Assembly: GCA_021775455.1 (NCBI GenBank)
Contig: JAJFHU010000036.1
Location: forward strand, 1 to 41,411
From: Hyphomicrobiales bacterium
GTDB taxonomy: Bacteria > Pseudomonadota > Alphaproteobacteria > Rhizobiales > Rhizobiaceae
DNA length: 41,411 nt
Direction of reading: 5' to 3'
Part shown: positions 11,459 to 21,781 of the stretch, piece after piece
Layout of the letters: every line of letters starts with the position of its first letter
How positions within the stretch are numbered: the stretch's first letter is position 1
The notes under the pieces: generated by a model
Database searches by the model: none
Told to the model about the DNA's origin: nothing
Seen by the model: only the letters and a program-made list of their open reading frames with translations
Translations under genes and position numbers: made by a program

Positions 11459-12049
11459 ATGGCTCAGACAGAATTTAAATCTCTTGCCGGAAAATTTTTG
11501 ATCGCCATGCCTGGTATGGGCGATGCGCGTTTTGAAAAAACTGTCATCTATATGTGCGCCCACACCGAAGAGGGAGCCATGGGATTTGTCATAAACAAGC
11601 CGCTTCCTTCACCTACTTTGCAGGAATTCTTTGACCAACTGGAGATTTTTTCCAGCGAAGAGGATATTGTAGTTCCAGAACCATTCGCCAGCCAGTCAAT
11701 GCATGTGGGTGGGCCGGTTGAACCCGGCAGGGGTTTTGTCCTGCACACAAATGAGTTTGAAAGTGAAACGACACTTGAGGTGAGCGATGGTGTTTGTTTG
11801 ACGGCAACACTTGAGATTCTGCGGAAAATTGCTGTTGGAACAGGGCCTGAGAAATGTTTGATTGCACTTGGTTATTCAGGGTGGGCCTCAGGCCAACTTG
11901 AAGAGGAGATTTCTGCCAATGGGTGGCTGACATGTGATGCCATGAAATCCATCATTTTTGACGAGGCAGATGCCGCCAAATATGATCGGGCGCTGGCTGA
12001 AATGGGTGTTGATTCAAGATTGTTGTCGCGGGATGTCGGTCACGCATGA
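11459..12049 (+). CDS. YqgE/AlgH family protein (UPF0301)
   Basis: About 196 residues from the ATG at 11459; an in-frame GTG at 11441 would add six residues and neither start has a strong ribosome site. Family blocks: LAGKFLIAMPGMGDARFEKTVIY, GAMGFVINKP, MHVGGPVEPGRGFVLH and LGYSGWASGQLEEEI, then NGWLTCDA. The fold is known, but the function is unclear; AlgH affects alginate in Pseudomonas. It is convergent with the large GGDEF-EAL gene, 14 bases apart. Confidence 0.92.
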   Translation: MAQTEFKSLAGKFLIAMPGMGDARFEKTVIYMCAHTEEGAMGFVINKPLPSPTLQEFFDQLEIFSSEEDIVVPEPFASQSMHVGGPVEPGRGFVLHTNEFESETTLEVSDGVCLTATLEILRKIAVGTGPEKCLIALGYSGWASGQLEEEISANGWLTCDAMKSIIFDEADAAKYDRALAEMGVDSRLLSRDVGHA

Positions 12050-12063
12050 ATTCTGCAACAGGA

Positions 12064-14955
12064 CTATTGCCCCGCCATTCGGTTTTCATCATCCAGCAGC
12101 TGTTCAACATCCCCGATGTTCATCGGCTCACCAAACAAATACCCCTGAGCAAATTCACATCCCAACTGCATTAACTCGGTAACGTCAGACTCATACTCAA
12201 CACCCTCGACAACAATTGATTGTTTCAGGCCATGTGCCATTGCAACAATTGATTGAAGAACGATCAGTCGCTCGTTACGCTCCCTGGCTTGAACGAATGA
12301 CTTGTCAATTTTGATTGTATCAAACGGAAAGCGTATCAAATAGGAAAGGCTTGAATAGCCTGTCCCGAAATCATCAAGCGAGATGCCGACACCAAGCATC
12401 TTGATGCGGCGCAGTATTTGTGATGAATGTTCCGGATTTTCCATCACAAGGCTCTCCGTGATTTCAATACGGAGTTGCTCGGGCGGCAGCCCGCTGTCTT
12501 CCAATGCTCCTGAGATATCTTCGACAACATCATTGCGTAGCAATTCCCGGCTGGAAAGGTTCACGCTTACAAAGCATTTTTGGCCCGTGGCCTTGCTGAT
12601 GTTTTGGAAGTCTTCACAGGCCTTGGAAACGGCAAACAATCCCAGTTGATTGATCATCCCGGATCGCTCGGCGATAGGAATGAAGTCTGCTGGCGAAACC
12701 GGTCCGAGCTTCGGGTGACGCCAACGTAAAAGAGCTTCAAAGCCGCAGGTTGAGCGGTCGAGAAGATTTACAATAGGTTGGTAGGCAACGCTGATTTCTC
12801 CATTCTGGAGAGCCTTTCGCAAATCTTCCAACAATATTACCGTCTCATCCTTGGAACGACGGAAAGCTGGCCGGAATGGTTCTGTCCGGTTTCCACCTTG
12901 GCGTTTCGCTTGGTTCATTGCCAGCTCTGCGTCGCGCATCATATCTTCCGGGTTGGAATAATCCGAAGTCCAGCTTGCTATCCCGATCGAACTCGACAGT
13001 GTAATTTTCTTGTCAGCATATTCGATTGGAGCTTTGAGTGTGCGACGGATGGCGTCTGCAAAATTGGCGATTTTCTTGGGTTGGGTATCGGAAAGGAGCA
13101 TGATCGCAAACTGGTCGCCACCAAGGCGGGCAACAGCATCTCCAGGCTTTAGCAGACGTCCGAAACGGCGTCCCAATGTGAGCAGTATGGTGTCCCCGGC
13201 AGAAAATCCAAGTTGCTGATTGATGTCCAAAAAGTCATCGATGTTGATGTGAAAAACCGATGGGCGAATGGCTTTATCCTGTTTCGCCAGCACCATTACA
13301 GTTTCCAACCGGTTGGTGAACAGCTCCCGGTTTTCAAGGCCGGTTAGATTATCCCTGACGGAATCTTGCAGCAATCGCTCTTGTGCGGTCCGTTGGGCTG
13401 TTTCATCAGACAAGGTGCCTACACACCGAATAACGTCTCCATCCATATTCAGCATTGGCCGTGCGCGAAGTCTGAACCAGTGATAATTTCCGTCAGAATT
13501 ACGCATACGGTAATGCTGTGAAATTCGACCGCGTTTGTGTTCGACCACGGCGTCGAGCGTCGAGAGAAAACGGTCGCGCTCATTGGGGTGAAGTAATCTT
13601 GCCCAATTGGCAGGCGCTCCAATCAGTTGTTTCTCCGGAAGTTGGAGCATTTGCGCAATTTCTGGACCAGTCGAAACCGAATCGCGCATAACATCCCAAT
13701 CCCAGACAACATCTCCAGAACCTGAAAGTGCGAGCGCTTGCCGTTCCACATCACTTACAAGGCCCTCGGAAATGGCACCGCCGGCAAATGCGTGTTGCAT
13801 TACGGTAAAACCAAGAAGCAGGATAATTAAAACCAGCCCGCCGCCCAGTGCCGGCTGAATAATGTCATTGGAAATGTGCCCCATGGCCGTCATGCCGGCG
13901 CCTGCAACCCAGGTAACCACAAGACACCAGGTCGGAATAAGCATGATTGCGCGGTCAAAGTGATTGAATGCAAGAAACAGAATTAAGCCGGCACCGGCAA
14001 GTGCTGCAATGGCAAAGGAAAAGCGTGCAATGCCTGCAGAAATTTCTGGTTCAAATATCGCTACGCCGAGCAAAATAATGAGTGCGAGTATCCATCCAAC
14101 CACGAGCGTGGAAAATCGGCGGTGCAGAAGATTGAGGCTCAGATATGCGTACAGGAATATTATCAAACTCGCGGCAAGAAATACTTCGGTAGCTGCGCGC
14201 CAGAAGGGGTCACCTGATACTGGTATTTCAACCACTTCATTCCAAAATCCGAAGTCAACGCAGACATAGGCCAATACGCCCCAGGCAAGCGCTGCCGTCG
14301 CCGGAAATATGGCAGTACCTTTCACCACAAACAATATGGTCAGGAATATCGCCAAAAGGCCAGAAATACCCAGAACAATACCCCGGTAAAGCGTGTAACT
14401 GTTAACTGTGTCCTTGTAGGTTGATGGTTCCCATAAAAACAGTTTGGGTAATTGGCTGTCGCGCTGTTCTGCAATCAGCGTGATAACTGCGCCGGGGTCT
14501 AGCGTGATCAAAAACACGTCTGAACCGTTTTCGGCCTGTCGTTCAAGGGAAAATCCCTCGCTTGGGGTGATGGCAGTAATCCTGCTTGAATCGAGATCGG
14601 GCCAGAAAAGTCCTGAGTTTACCAAACGATAGTGCGGCGCAACTATCAACCGGTCAATCTGTCTGTCGCTCGTATTGGCGAGGGCAAATACTGCCCAGTT
14701 TGTAACCCCGTCAAACTGTCTTGCCTGCACTTCAACACGACGCACAATACCATTGATATCTGGAGCAGTGGAAATCTTGATGCTGCGCTGATTGCGCCGA
14801 TATGTTTCAATTGAGCTGGTTATATCGAGAGCCAGGTCATCCACTGACACGCCAACCGGTTCCAAGGCAGCAACCCGTGCAGGAATCAGTGCGAACAAAA
14901 ACACTGCCAAACAAAGGCAAATTTTGCGCAGCATGTGGTTGTTGTTAGCGCCCAA
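12064..14955 (-). CDS. Seven-TM PAS-GGDEF-EAL cyclic-di-GMP signalling protein
   Basis: 963 residues; an alternative ATG at 14934 would remove seven residues and start directly at the signal peptide MLRKICLCLAVFLFALI. Order of parts: exported sensor domain (about 30-185), a seven-helix membrane block (about 187-395, 7TMR-DISM-like), a PAS domain (about 410-530, with YHWFRLRARP), GGDEF (about 540-700) and EAL (about 715-955). The GGDEF motif reads GGDQF (612-616), one residue off consensus. The EAL domain looks complete: FEALLRW (E740), VNLSSREL, EITES, LDDFGTGYSSL, KIDKSF and VEGVE. Phosphodiesterase activity is therefore likely; cyclase activity is uncertain. It is transcribed toward yqgE, and no partner is evident nearby. 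Confidence 0.93.
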   Translation of the reverse strand: MGANNNHMLRKICLCLAVFLFALIPARVAALEPVGVSVDDLALDITSSIETYRRNQRSIKISTAPDINGIVRRVEVQARQFDGVTNWAVFALANTSDRQIDRLIVAPHYRLVNSGLFWPDLDSSRITAITPSEGFSLERQAENGSDVFLITLDPGAVITLIAEQRDSQLPKLFLWEPSTYKDTVNSYTLYRGIVLGISGLLAIFLTILFVVKGTAIFPATAALAWGVLAYVCVDFGFWNEVVEIPVSGDPFWRAATEVFLAASLIIFLYAYLSLNLLHRRFSTLVVGWILALIILLGVAIFEPEISAGIARFSFAIAALAGAGLILFLAFNHFDRAIMLIPTWCLVVTWVAGAGMTAMGHISNDIIQPALGGGLVLIILLLGFTVMQHAFAGGAISEGLVSDVERQALALSGSGDVVWDWDVMRDSVSTGPEIAQMLQLPEKQLIGAPANWARLLHPNERDRFLSTLDAVVEHKRGRISQHYRMRNSDGNYHWFRLRARPMLNMDGDVIRCVGTLSDETAQRTAQERLLQDSVRDNLTGLENRELFTNRLETVMVLAKQDKAIRPSVFHINIDDFLDINQQLGFSAGDTILLTLGRRFGRLLKPGDAVARLGGDQFAIMLLSDTQPKKIANFADAIRRTLKAPIEYADKKITLSSSIGIASWTSDYSNPEDMMRDAELAMNQAKRQGGNRTEPFRPAFRRSKDETVILLEDLRKALQNGEISVAYQPIVNLLDRSTCGFEALLRWRHPKLGPVSPADFIPIAERSGMINQLGLFAVSKACEDFQNISKATGQKCFVSVNLSSRELLRNDVVEDISGALEDSGLPPEQLRIEITESLVMENPEHSSQILRRIKMLGVGISLDDFGTGYSSLSYLIRFPFDTIKIDKSFVQARERNERLIVLQSIVAMAHGLKQSIVVEGVEYESDVTELMQLGCEFAQGYLFGEPMNIGDVEQLLDDENRMAGQ

Positions 14956-15002
14956 TTAATGATCCCGCTGGTAATCGCTGCTACTGTGTGAGTCCATGCT
15001 GT

Positions 15003-15617
15003 TTAGACCACACTAAAGCCCTGTTTTCCAGTTCCATTTGAGTTGGATTTAAGCCGGGCAAACAGAATGTGATCCTCTGTTGCGCCATTAATTTCAAGGT
15101 ATTGCCGGGCAATGCCTTCTTTCTCAAAACCAAGTTTCTCCAAAAGATGGATTGAACGCTTGTTGGAAGGAAGTGCTGCAGCTTCAATCCGGTTAAGCTG
15201 CAAATCCTGGAAGCTGTGTTCGATCAATCGGGCGGCAGCGAGCGACATATATCCTTTGTCCGAGTAGCGTTCCCCCATCCAGTAGCCTAGCGTTGCGGAA
15301 CCGGCCGTGCCCTTGGTGATTTTGGAAATACTCGCGCCCCCGATCAGTAGATTTGTTTTCCCTTGAAACAGGAAATAGCTTTTTCCGACTCCCATGTTCC
15401 ATTGTCGGTTGATGGAATGAAGCCTCCGTCTGTAACCAGCCTTGGTCAGATCATCGTGCGGCCACCGGGGCTCCCATTTACGCAGAAAGTCCTCACTATC
15501 TTTTCGCAAACACTGCCACTGCGCAAAATCCGCCCATAGGGGTTGGCGAAGTTCGAGATTACCATCTTCTACAAATAGAATATTGTTCGAGGGAGTATTG
15601 AGCAATCGCAAAGGCAT
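15003..15617 (-). CDS. GNAT family N-acetyltransferase (RimJ/RimL-like)
   Basis: About 204 residues from the ATG at 15617, ten bases upstream of which the protease gene ends; longer in-frame starts would lie inside that gene. LELRQPLWADFAQWQCLR begins the RimJ-like fold and LGYWMGERYSDKGYMSLAAAR is the acetyl-CoA loop region, followed by LNRIEAAALPSNKRSIHLLEKLGFEKEGIARQYL, a typical motif B block. RimJ-like enzymes acetylate protein N-termini or small amines; the substrate here is unknown. The position directly after the M16 protease gene suggests co-transcription. Confidence 0.9.
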   Translation of the reverse strand: MPLRLLNTPSNNILFVEDGNLELRQPLWADFAQWQCLRKDSEDFLRKWEPRWPHDDLTKAGYRRRLHSINRQWNMGVGKSYFLFQGKTNLLIGGASISKITKGTAGSATLGYWMGERYSDKGYMSLAAARLIEHSFQDLQLNRIEAAALPSNKRSIHLLEKLGFEKEGIARQYLEINGATEDHILFARLKSNSNGTGKQGFSVV

Positions 15618-15624
15618 GAGAACA

Positions 15625-16908
15625 TTACTCCGCAGCGATTGAGGAGGACACTCCAAGTCGGGAACTGACTTCCTTAAGACCGTCAAGTTCCTTGACTGGT
15701 CCAATAGCCGCGAGAGTTGCCTTTTCGCTCTGGAACAAGCGGCATGCCAGATCGCGAATGCGCTCGGTTGACAAGGCGTCCAGCCGTTCCATCAGTTCCT
15801 CATTTGGTATCTGTCGACCAAACAGCAAAATCTGGCGGGCTACCTGGCCGGCGCGGGCTGCGGGGCTTTCCATGCTCATCAACAATCCAGACCGAACTTG
15901 CGCGCGGGCACGGTCAAGCTCTTCCTGGGTGATTTTTTCCCCAACGGCCTTCAATTCATCCAGCAGGGTAGTAAACAATTCCTGCAGGTCTTCTGCTCCG
16001 GTTGCAGCGTGGATGCCGAACACGCCGGTATCGGAAAAACCCCAGTGAAATGAAGAAATGGAGTAACAAAGCCCACGCTTTTCCCGAATTTCCTGAAACA
16101 GCCTTGATGACATTCCACCACCAAGGATTGTTGCAAGAAGCTGGGAAGCATAAAAATCGCGAACATGGTAGGCGCGCCCTTCAAATCCGAGAATGATTTG
16201 GGCTTCCATCAAGTCATCCTCGGTGATGCGTTCACCGCCACAATACGAAGCCTCAACAGGTTCTATGGCAGGCTCTGAATTGAAATTCGCGTAAGTTTCT
16301 TCGGCCTGTTTTACAAGCGCGTCATGATCAACGCCTCCTGCCGCCACCAAAACCATGTTCGGACCGTGATAATGCTCTGCAAGGTAGGTTCGCAATTCGT
16401 TGGTCCGAAAACCTTTCACAGTCTCGGGTGTGCCCAAGATTGGCCGTCCAATCGGTTGACCTCCAAATGCAATGTCCTGGAACTGGTCAAATACCAGATC
16501 ATCCGGTGAATCGAGTGCTGCACCAATCTCCTGCAGGATAACGTGTTTCTCGCGCTGCAACTCGGCCTCGTCCAGAGTGGAATTGGCAAGAATGTCGTAC
16601 AGAATATCGGCCGCGTGGGAGACTTCAGGCGATAATACCCGCGCATAGTAGGCGGTCGTTTCTACGCTTGTTGCCGCGTTGAGTTCGCCGCCGACATTTT
16701 CGATTTCCTCAACAATTTGCAACGCGGACCGGCTTTTGGTGCCCTTGAATGCCATGTGTTCAAGCAGGTGGGCCATGCCATGTTGGTCATTACGCTCGTT
16801 GCGGGAACCGGATCTTACCCAAACTCCCAATGCTGCACTTTCAAGGTGGGGCATCGCATCGGTTACGACGGTAAGGCCGTTGCGAAGCTTGTCTACGCTG
16901 ACACTCAT
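15625..16908 (-). CDS. M16 family zinc protease (mitochondrial processing peptidase-like)
   Basis: 427 residues. The inverted zinc motif HLLEH is at 47-51 (MAHLLEHMAFKGT), with the downstream Glu in VETTAYYARVLSPEV. It is followed by the DDLVFDQFQ-AFGGQPIGRPILGTPE block and the glycine-rich GGGMSSRLFQEIREKRGLCYS, both typical of the rickettsial and mitochondrial MPP-beta line. Substrates in bacteria are largely unknown. Downstream of thrC on the same strand and followed at once by the GNAT gene, an order I recall from other Rhizobiales. Confidence 0.95.
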   Translation of the reverse strand: MSVSVDKLRNGLTVVTDAMPHLESAALGVWVRSGSRNERNDQHGMAHLLEHMAFKGTKSRSALQIVEEIENVGGELNAATSVETTAYYARVLSPEVSHAADILYDILANSTLDEAELQREKHVILQEIGAALDSPDDLVFDQFQDIAFGGQPIGRPILGTPETVKGFRTNELRTYLAEHYHGPNMVLVAAGGVDHDALVKQAEETYANFNSEPAIEPVEASYCGGERITEDDLMEAQIILGFEGRAYHVRDFYASQLLATILGGGMSSRLFQEIREKRGLCYSISSFHWGFSDTGVFGIHAATGAEDLQELFTTLLDELKAVGEKITQEELDRARAQVRSGLLMSMESPAARAGQVARQILLFGRQIPNEELMERLDALSTERIRDLACRLFQSEKATLAAIGPVKELDGLKEVSSRLGVSSSIAAE

Positions 16909-17012
16909 ATTCTGCCTATCTAAAGCTACAAGTCTGAAAGGCTTAACGTAAATCGGAAGAAGAATCCATTGCTAAGGCAAATTCCCGTTAACAGCCGTGT
17001 GACCAATGGCGT

Positions 17013-18416
17013 TTAGCTCACCATTGAAGCTTTGGAATGCTCTGCAATATATGACTCTACGGCACTGATATCGTTCGGCAGCACCGTAAACTTTTCCGGC
17101 TTGTCCATCATGGGTTGTAGTGAAACCGGCAGGTCGGGATGAATACCGCTGGCCTTTTCCACCGCATTGGGAAATTTGGCTGGATGGGCGGTCGAAAGCG
17201 TAATCATCGGCGTTTCGGAATTGATATGCGATTGCGCCACATAAAGGCCTACTGCTGTATGCGGGTCTGCCAGATAACCATGTTCAAGATTGGAATGTCG
17301 AATTTGCTGAAGGGTTTGAGCCTCGCCACAACTTCCAGCTGAAAAACCCGACTGGATTGTTTTCAAAGAGGCGGTATCTATCGTAAATGAACCTGATTGA
17401 ACAAGGTTCGCCATTTGGGTGGTGATGGATTGCGCATCGCGCCCGCTGGCCTCAAACAGAAGTCGCTCGAAATTGGATGAAACCTGAATATCCATTGAAG
17501 GCGACATGCTAGGACGAGTTTCTCGTACTTCATATCGACCACTGGCAAGCGCCCTTGCAAGGATATCGTTCTGATTTGTTGCAATGATCAGTTTTTCAAC
17601 TGGAATGCCCATCTTGCTGGCCACAAAGCCGGCAAAAATATCCCCAAAATTTGCTGATGGCACACAAAATGATACTTGTCGCTCCGGTGCCCCAAGTGAG
17701 GCTGCAGACGTGAAGTAATACACAACCTGAGCCATGATGCGACCCCAGTTGATGGAGTTGACGCCGGAAAGTTGCAGTCGTTCGCGAAAATCCTGATGGT
17801 TGAACATGGATTTCACCATCGCCTGACAATTGTCGAAATCTCCTTCGATAGCCAACGCATGCACATTATCAACGCCCAGTGTCGTCATTTGCCGTTGTTG
17901 AACGTTTGAAACCCGACCGTTTGGGAACAACACAAACACATTTACATTGGCCCGGCCCTTGAAGGCTTCAGCAGCAGCCCCGCCTGTATCACCAGATGTA
18001 GCGCAAACGACTGTTGCGCGTTTTCCCCGTTCTTCAAGAACATGATCCATCATCCGCGCCAAAAGCTGCATCGCCACATCCTTGAACGCCAGCGTTGGCC
18101 CGTGGAACAGCTCAAGAACCCAGTGATTGCTGTCATACTGAACCATTGGTGTTACGGCCGGATGATGAAAGGTCCCGTAAGCTTCATCAATCATGCCGCC
18201 CAGTTCCTGGTCCGAGAGTTCCCCTCCGGTAAACGGCTTGAGTACCGTACGGGCTACGTCCGCGTAGGATTTTCCGGCAAAACTGCGAATGGTTTCTGGC
18301 GTCAGTACAGGCCATTCTTCAGGAACATAAAGCCCACCGTCACTGGCAAGCCCTGCCAGCAATACGTCCTTGAAACCAAGTTCGTCCGCCTGGCCTCTTG
18401 TGCTTACGTAACGCAT
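17013..18416 (-). CDS. thrC: Threonine synthase
   Basis: 467 residues. A PLP enzyme that converts phosphohomoserine to threonine, completing the step begun by ThrB (8481-9455). The start MRYVSTRG is the family's own, with AAGGAA upstream. The PLP lysine is Lys112 in FHGPTLAFKDVAMQ, and CATSGDTGGAAAEAF gives the phosphate-binding loop. FPNGRVSNVQQRQM and SINWGRIMAQVVYYF are further family blocks. The length fits the long bacterial and fungal form. It heads the leftward group with the M16 protease and GNAT genes and is divergent from the lipoprotein gene. Confidence 0.96.
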   Translation of the reverse strand: MRYVSTRGQADELGFKDVLLAGLASDGGLYVPEEWPVLTPETIRSFAGKSYADVARTVLKPFTGGELSDQELGGMIDEAYGTFHHPAVTPMVQYDSNHWVLELFHGPTLAFKDVAMQLLARMMDHVLEERGKRATVVCATSGDTGGAAAEAFKGRANVNVFVLFPNGRVSNVQQRQMTTLGVDNVHALAIEGDFDNCQAMVKSMFNHQDFRERLQLSGVNSINWGRIMAQVVYYFTSAASLGAPERQVSFCVPSANFGDIFAGFVASKMGIPVEKLIIATNQNDILARALASGRYEVRETRPSMSPSMDIQVSSNFERLLFEASGRDAQSITTQMANLVQSGSFTIDTASLKTIQSGFSAGSCGEAQTLQQIRHSNLEHGYLADPHTAVGLYVAQSHINSETPMITLSTAHPAKFPNAVEKASGIHPDLPVSLQPMMDKPEKFTVLPNDISAVESYIAEHSKASMVS

Positions 18417-18559
18417 AGGAAAATTCCTTCAAAGGAACATTTGATCGCCACCTTTTAGCGCTTTATAACAACGCTTTGCAACATGACTACGGCATCTAGT
18501 ATATGAAGGGGCGACATTGAGAATTTCCTACGGGTGGTTCGGATCGTAATATGTGTAAA

Positions 18560-19174
18560 ATGAGTAAATTACCAATTCAAAAACTGTTTGTTGCAACTGG
18601 TTTGCTGGTGCTTGCGGCTTGCAACTCTTCAACTGGTGGCAATACAACTGATACACTGGGCGTGAGTGGCAATTCGAGTGACCCTGAAACAGATGCAGCG
18701 GTCGAGCTTGAAAATTTGCGGGCATTCTGCCCGAAGTCAGTTGTTCGCGCCGGTACCGAAACTCTCAGAAGATTTTCAGATGGAGTGAGCGCGGAAGACC
18801 CTGATGCACTCAATTCCCTGCGTTTTCAGGCAACGATTACCGAAGCAGTCAGAGAATGCAATTACAGTCCAACAATGTTGAATATTCGTGTTGGGGTTGC
18901 CGGGCGTGCCATCAATGGCCCCGTCGGCGAAACCGGATCTTTTGAAACCCCTATCCGCATTGCAGTGACCAATGGAGTCGAAGTGCAGTATTCCCAACTC
19001 CACAATATTGTGGTCACAATTCCGCCAGGAAGAACCAACGCGACATTTCGCTTTGTCGACAACAATGTGAACATCCCAATTCCTGACAAACGAAATCTGG
19101 TGATTTATGTGGGATATGACGAAGGACCGTCTGACGACGAAAAACCAAAGAAAAAGCTGCAGCCGGTCAACTAG
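18560..19174 (+). CDS. Putative lipoprotein of unknown function
   Basis: About 204 residues from the ATG at 18560; an ATG at 18551 is also in frame. The N-terminus MSKLPIQKLFVATGLLVLAA ends in a lipobox LAAC, so the protein is probably a lipid-anchored envelope protein. A Ser/Thr/Gly-rich linker follows, then ENLRAFCPKSVVRAGTETLR and a beta-rich part with QATITEAVRECNYSPTMLNI that may hold one Cys pair. The C-terminus is charged (DDEKPKKKLQ). I do not recognise a named domain. It is divergent from thrC and convergent with a HAD gene across a perfect palindrome. Confidence 0.8.
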   Translation: MSKLPIQKLFVATGLLVLAACNSSTGGNTTDTLGVSGNSSDPETDAAVELENLRAFCPKSVVRAGTETLRRFSDGVSAEDPDALNSLRFQATITEAVRECNYSPTMLNIRVGVAGRAINGPVGETGSFETPIRIAVTNGVEVQYSQLHNIVVTIPPGRTNATFRFVDNNVNIPIPDKRNLVIYVGYDEGPSDDEKPKKKLQPVN

Positions 19175-19193
19175 GGTCCTGACCCTAGTTGAC
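19166..19193. terminator. Perfect 28-base palindrome, likely bidirectional terminator
   Basis: Arms GTCAACTAGGGTC (19166-19178) and GACCCTAGTTGAC (19181-19193) with a two-base loop CT. It spans the TAG of the lipoprotein gene (19172-19174) and the TAG of the convergent HAD gene (complement of 19185-19187). There is no long T tract on either side. The symmetric placement fits a shared terminator for both genes; a protein-binding site is the alternative. Confidence 0.6.
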
Positions 19194-19877
19194 GAGTCCT
19201 TCCCATTCGGACATTGCTTTTATCATTGTCGGCAAATCATCGAAACGGGTGATGACTGTTTCTGCACCCGCCTCAATCAATCTGTCTGCGTGTCCGGTGA
19301 ATGTGTGCGAACCACCGGTAAATCCGATAACCCGTGTTCCGGCATTCAGCGCTGCTGCTATACCGGTTGTTGAATCTTCTATTACCAGCGTCTCCGCAGC
19401 CTCCACCTTAAACTCGGCCAACGCTCTCAAAATCATGTCAGGTTTGGGTTTTGGCGCTGGTGGGTCAAAATCCCTTGCTGAGTAAACATAAGGTCTGAAC
19501 CTGTCGTAAAGGCCGGCACGGCTTAGCATTTTTTTGAGCTTGTCCGGTTCCGAATTCGAACACACGCACCGTGCCTGATCAAATTGATCCAGCACTGCAT
19601 CCGCTCCGCTTACCATTTCCGCTTCGGCGCAGGTCTTTGCGGTGACATTGGTTCGTGTGCGTTCTACAACATCATCAGGCAAGGGATGGCCTAATTCTTT
19701 TTCAAACTCGATTTTGATTTCTTCGCTCCTGGTACCGGCAAATCGTATCGCGAATTCCCGGGCATCCATTTCAATGCCAAACTCAGAGTAGATTTCGAGT
19801 TCCGCTTTGGAAGCGAGCAACTCAGAATCAATCAAAACACCATCGCAATCAAAGATCACGAGCTTGATTTCTGCCAT
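19185..19877 (-). CDS. HAD superfamily hydrolase (phosphoglycolate phosphatase-like)
   Basis: 230 residues. HAD motif I is IFDCDGVLID with nucleophile Asp and acid-base Asp, motif II is CVCSNSE, motif III is PKPKPDMIL and motif IV is VIEDSTTGIAAA. The cap is the helical C1 type, as in phosphoglycolate phosphatase and beta-phosphoglucomutase. Substrate cannot be assigned. It lies divergent from ccrM, an arrangement I remember from other rhizobial chromosomes. Confidence 0.9.
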   Translation of the reverse strand: MAEIKLVIFDCDGVLIDSELLASKAELEIYSEFGIEMDAREFAIRFAGTRSEEIKIEFEKELGHPLPDDVVERTRTNVTAKTCAEAEMVSGADAVLDQFDQARCVCSNSEPDKLKKMLSRAGLYDRFRPYVYSARDFDPPAPKPKPDMILRALAEFKVEAAETLVIEDSTTGIAAALNAGTRVIGFTGGSHTFTGHADRLIEAGAETVITRFDDLPTMIKAMSEWEGLVN

Positions 19878-19883
19878 CGATAA

Positions 19884-21110
<1,227 letters not shown>

Positions 21111-21142
21111 TTCCCTCGGAATTTGGTGGGAAATTTATACCT

Positions 21143-21176
21143 AAACGCACTGTTGACCGGCAATGTCTTTGCGTTT
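21143..21176 (+). terminator. Weak hairpin after ccrM
   Basis: Arms AAACGCA (21143-21149) and TGCGTTT (21170-21176) enclose a 20-base loop and end in four Ts (21174-21177). It sits 33 bases after the ccrM stop and 53 bases before the next gene. Stem and T run are short, so this is a tentative terminator. Confidence 0.4.
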
Positions 21177-21229
21177 TCTGCTGAGTTACTATGTTTGTGG
21201 AATAAGAATTTTCTTGCAGGCAGGTAATT

Positions 21230-21763
21230 ATGAGCATTGTTGAAACTGAAGGCGTTCACCACATCACTCTAAATGGCGCAAACCGCCAGACATCGATTGA
21301 TTTTTGGGAAGGCGTGATGGGCATGCCCTTTGTCTTTGAACAGCCAAACCTTGATGCTCCGGATATCAATCACCTGTATTTCGATCCCGGCGACGGCAGA
21401 TTGATTACGATCTTCACTCATGAGGATTGGCCGGTTGATCGAAAGCCCAATCCTAACGGCGTTGGCAATTTGCATCATCTGGCATTCCAGGTATCCAGAA
21501 AGACCTATGACGCAGCTGCAAAAAAATTGAAAGTAGCTGGCTATGCAAATTCTGGAGAGGTCGATCGGGGTTTCATGGATTCATTATATTTTCGCGATCC
21601 GTTGGGCCAATTGATGGAGCTTGCTTGCTACAAGTTCGATCCGCCAGAAGGCTCAACTCATTCACAAATCCTTCGCAAGGCTTACGACATTCGGCTTGCC
21701 GCAGGCGACTACAATATTACCGAAAAACACCTGGCAGAAGCCGGTGGTGTAATTCGCGGCTGA
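21230..21763 (+). CDS. VOC (glyoxalase/dioxygenase) superfamily protein
   Basis: 177 residues. Two beta-alpha-beta-beta-beta modules: GVHHITLNGANRQTSIDFWE begins the first and GVGNLHHLAFQVSRKTYDAA the second, ending DSLYFRDPLGQLMELACY. His (VHHI), His (LHHLAF) and Glu (MELA) are placed as metal ligands in this fold. The substrate is unknown; ring-cleaving dioxygenases and isomerases share the fold. The gene ends 18 bases before matB, so the two are probably co-transcribed, which hints at a role around malonate or acyl-CoA handling. Confidence 0.88.
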   Translation: MSIVETEGVHHITLNGANRQTSIDFWEGVMGMPFVFEQPNLDAPDINHLYFDPGDGRLITIFTHEDWPVDRKPNPNGVGNLHHLAFQVSRKTYDAAAKKLKVAGYANSGEVDRGFMDSLYFRDPLGQLMELACYKFDPPEGSTHSQILRKAYDIRLAAGDYNITEKHLAEAGGVIRG

Positions 21764-21781
21764 AAAAGGCAACACTGGATC

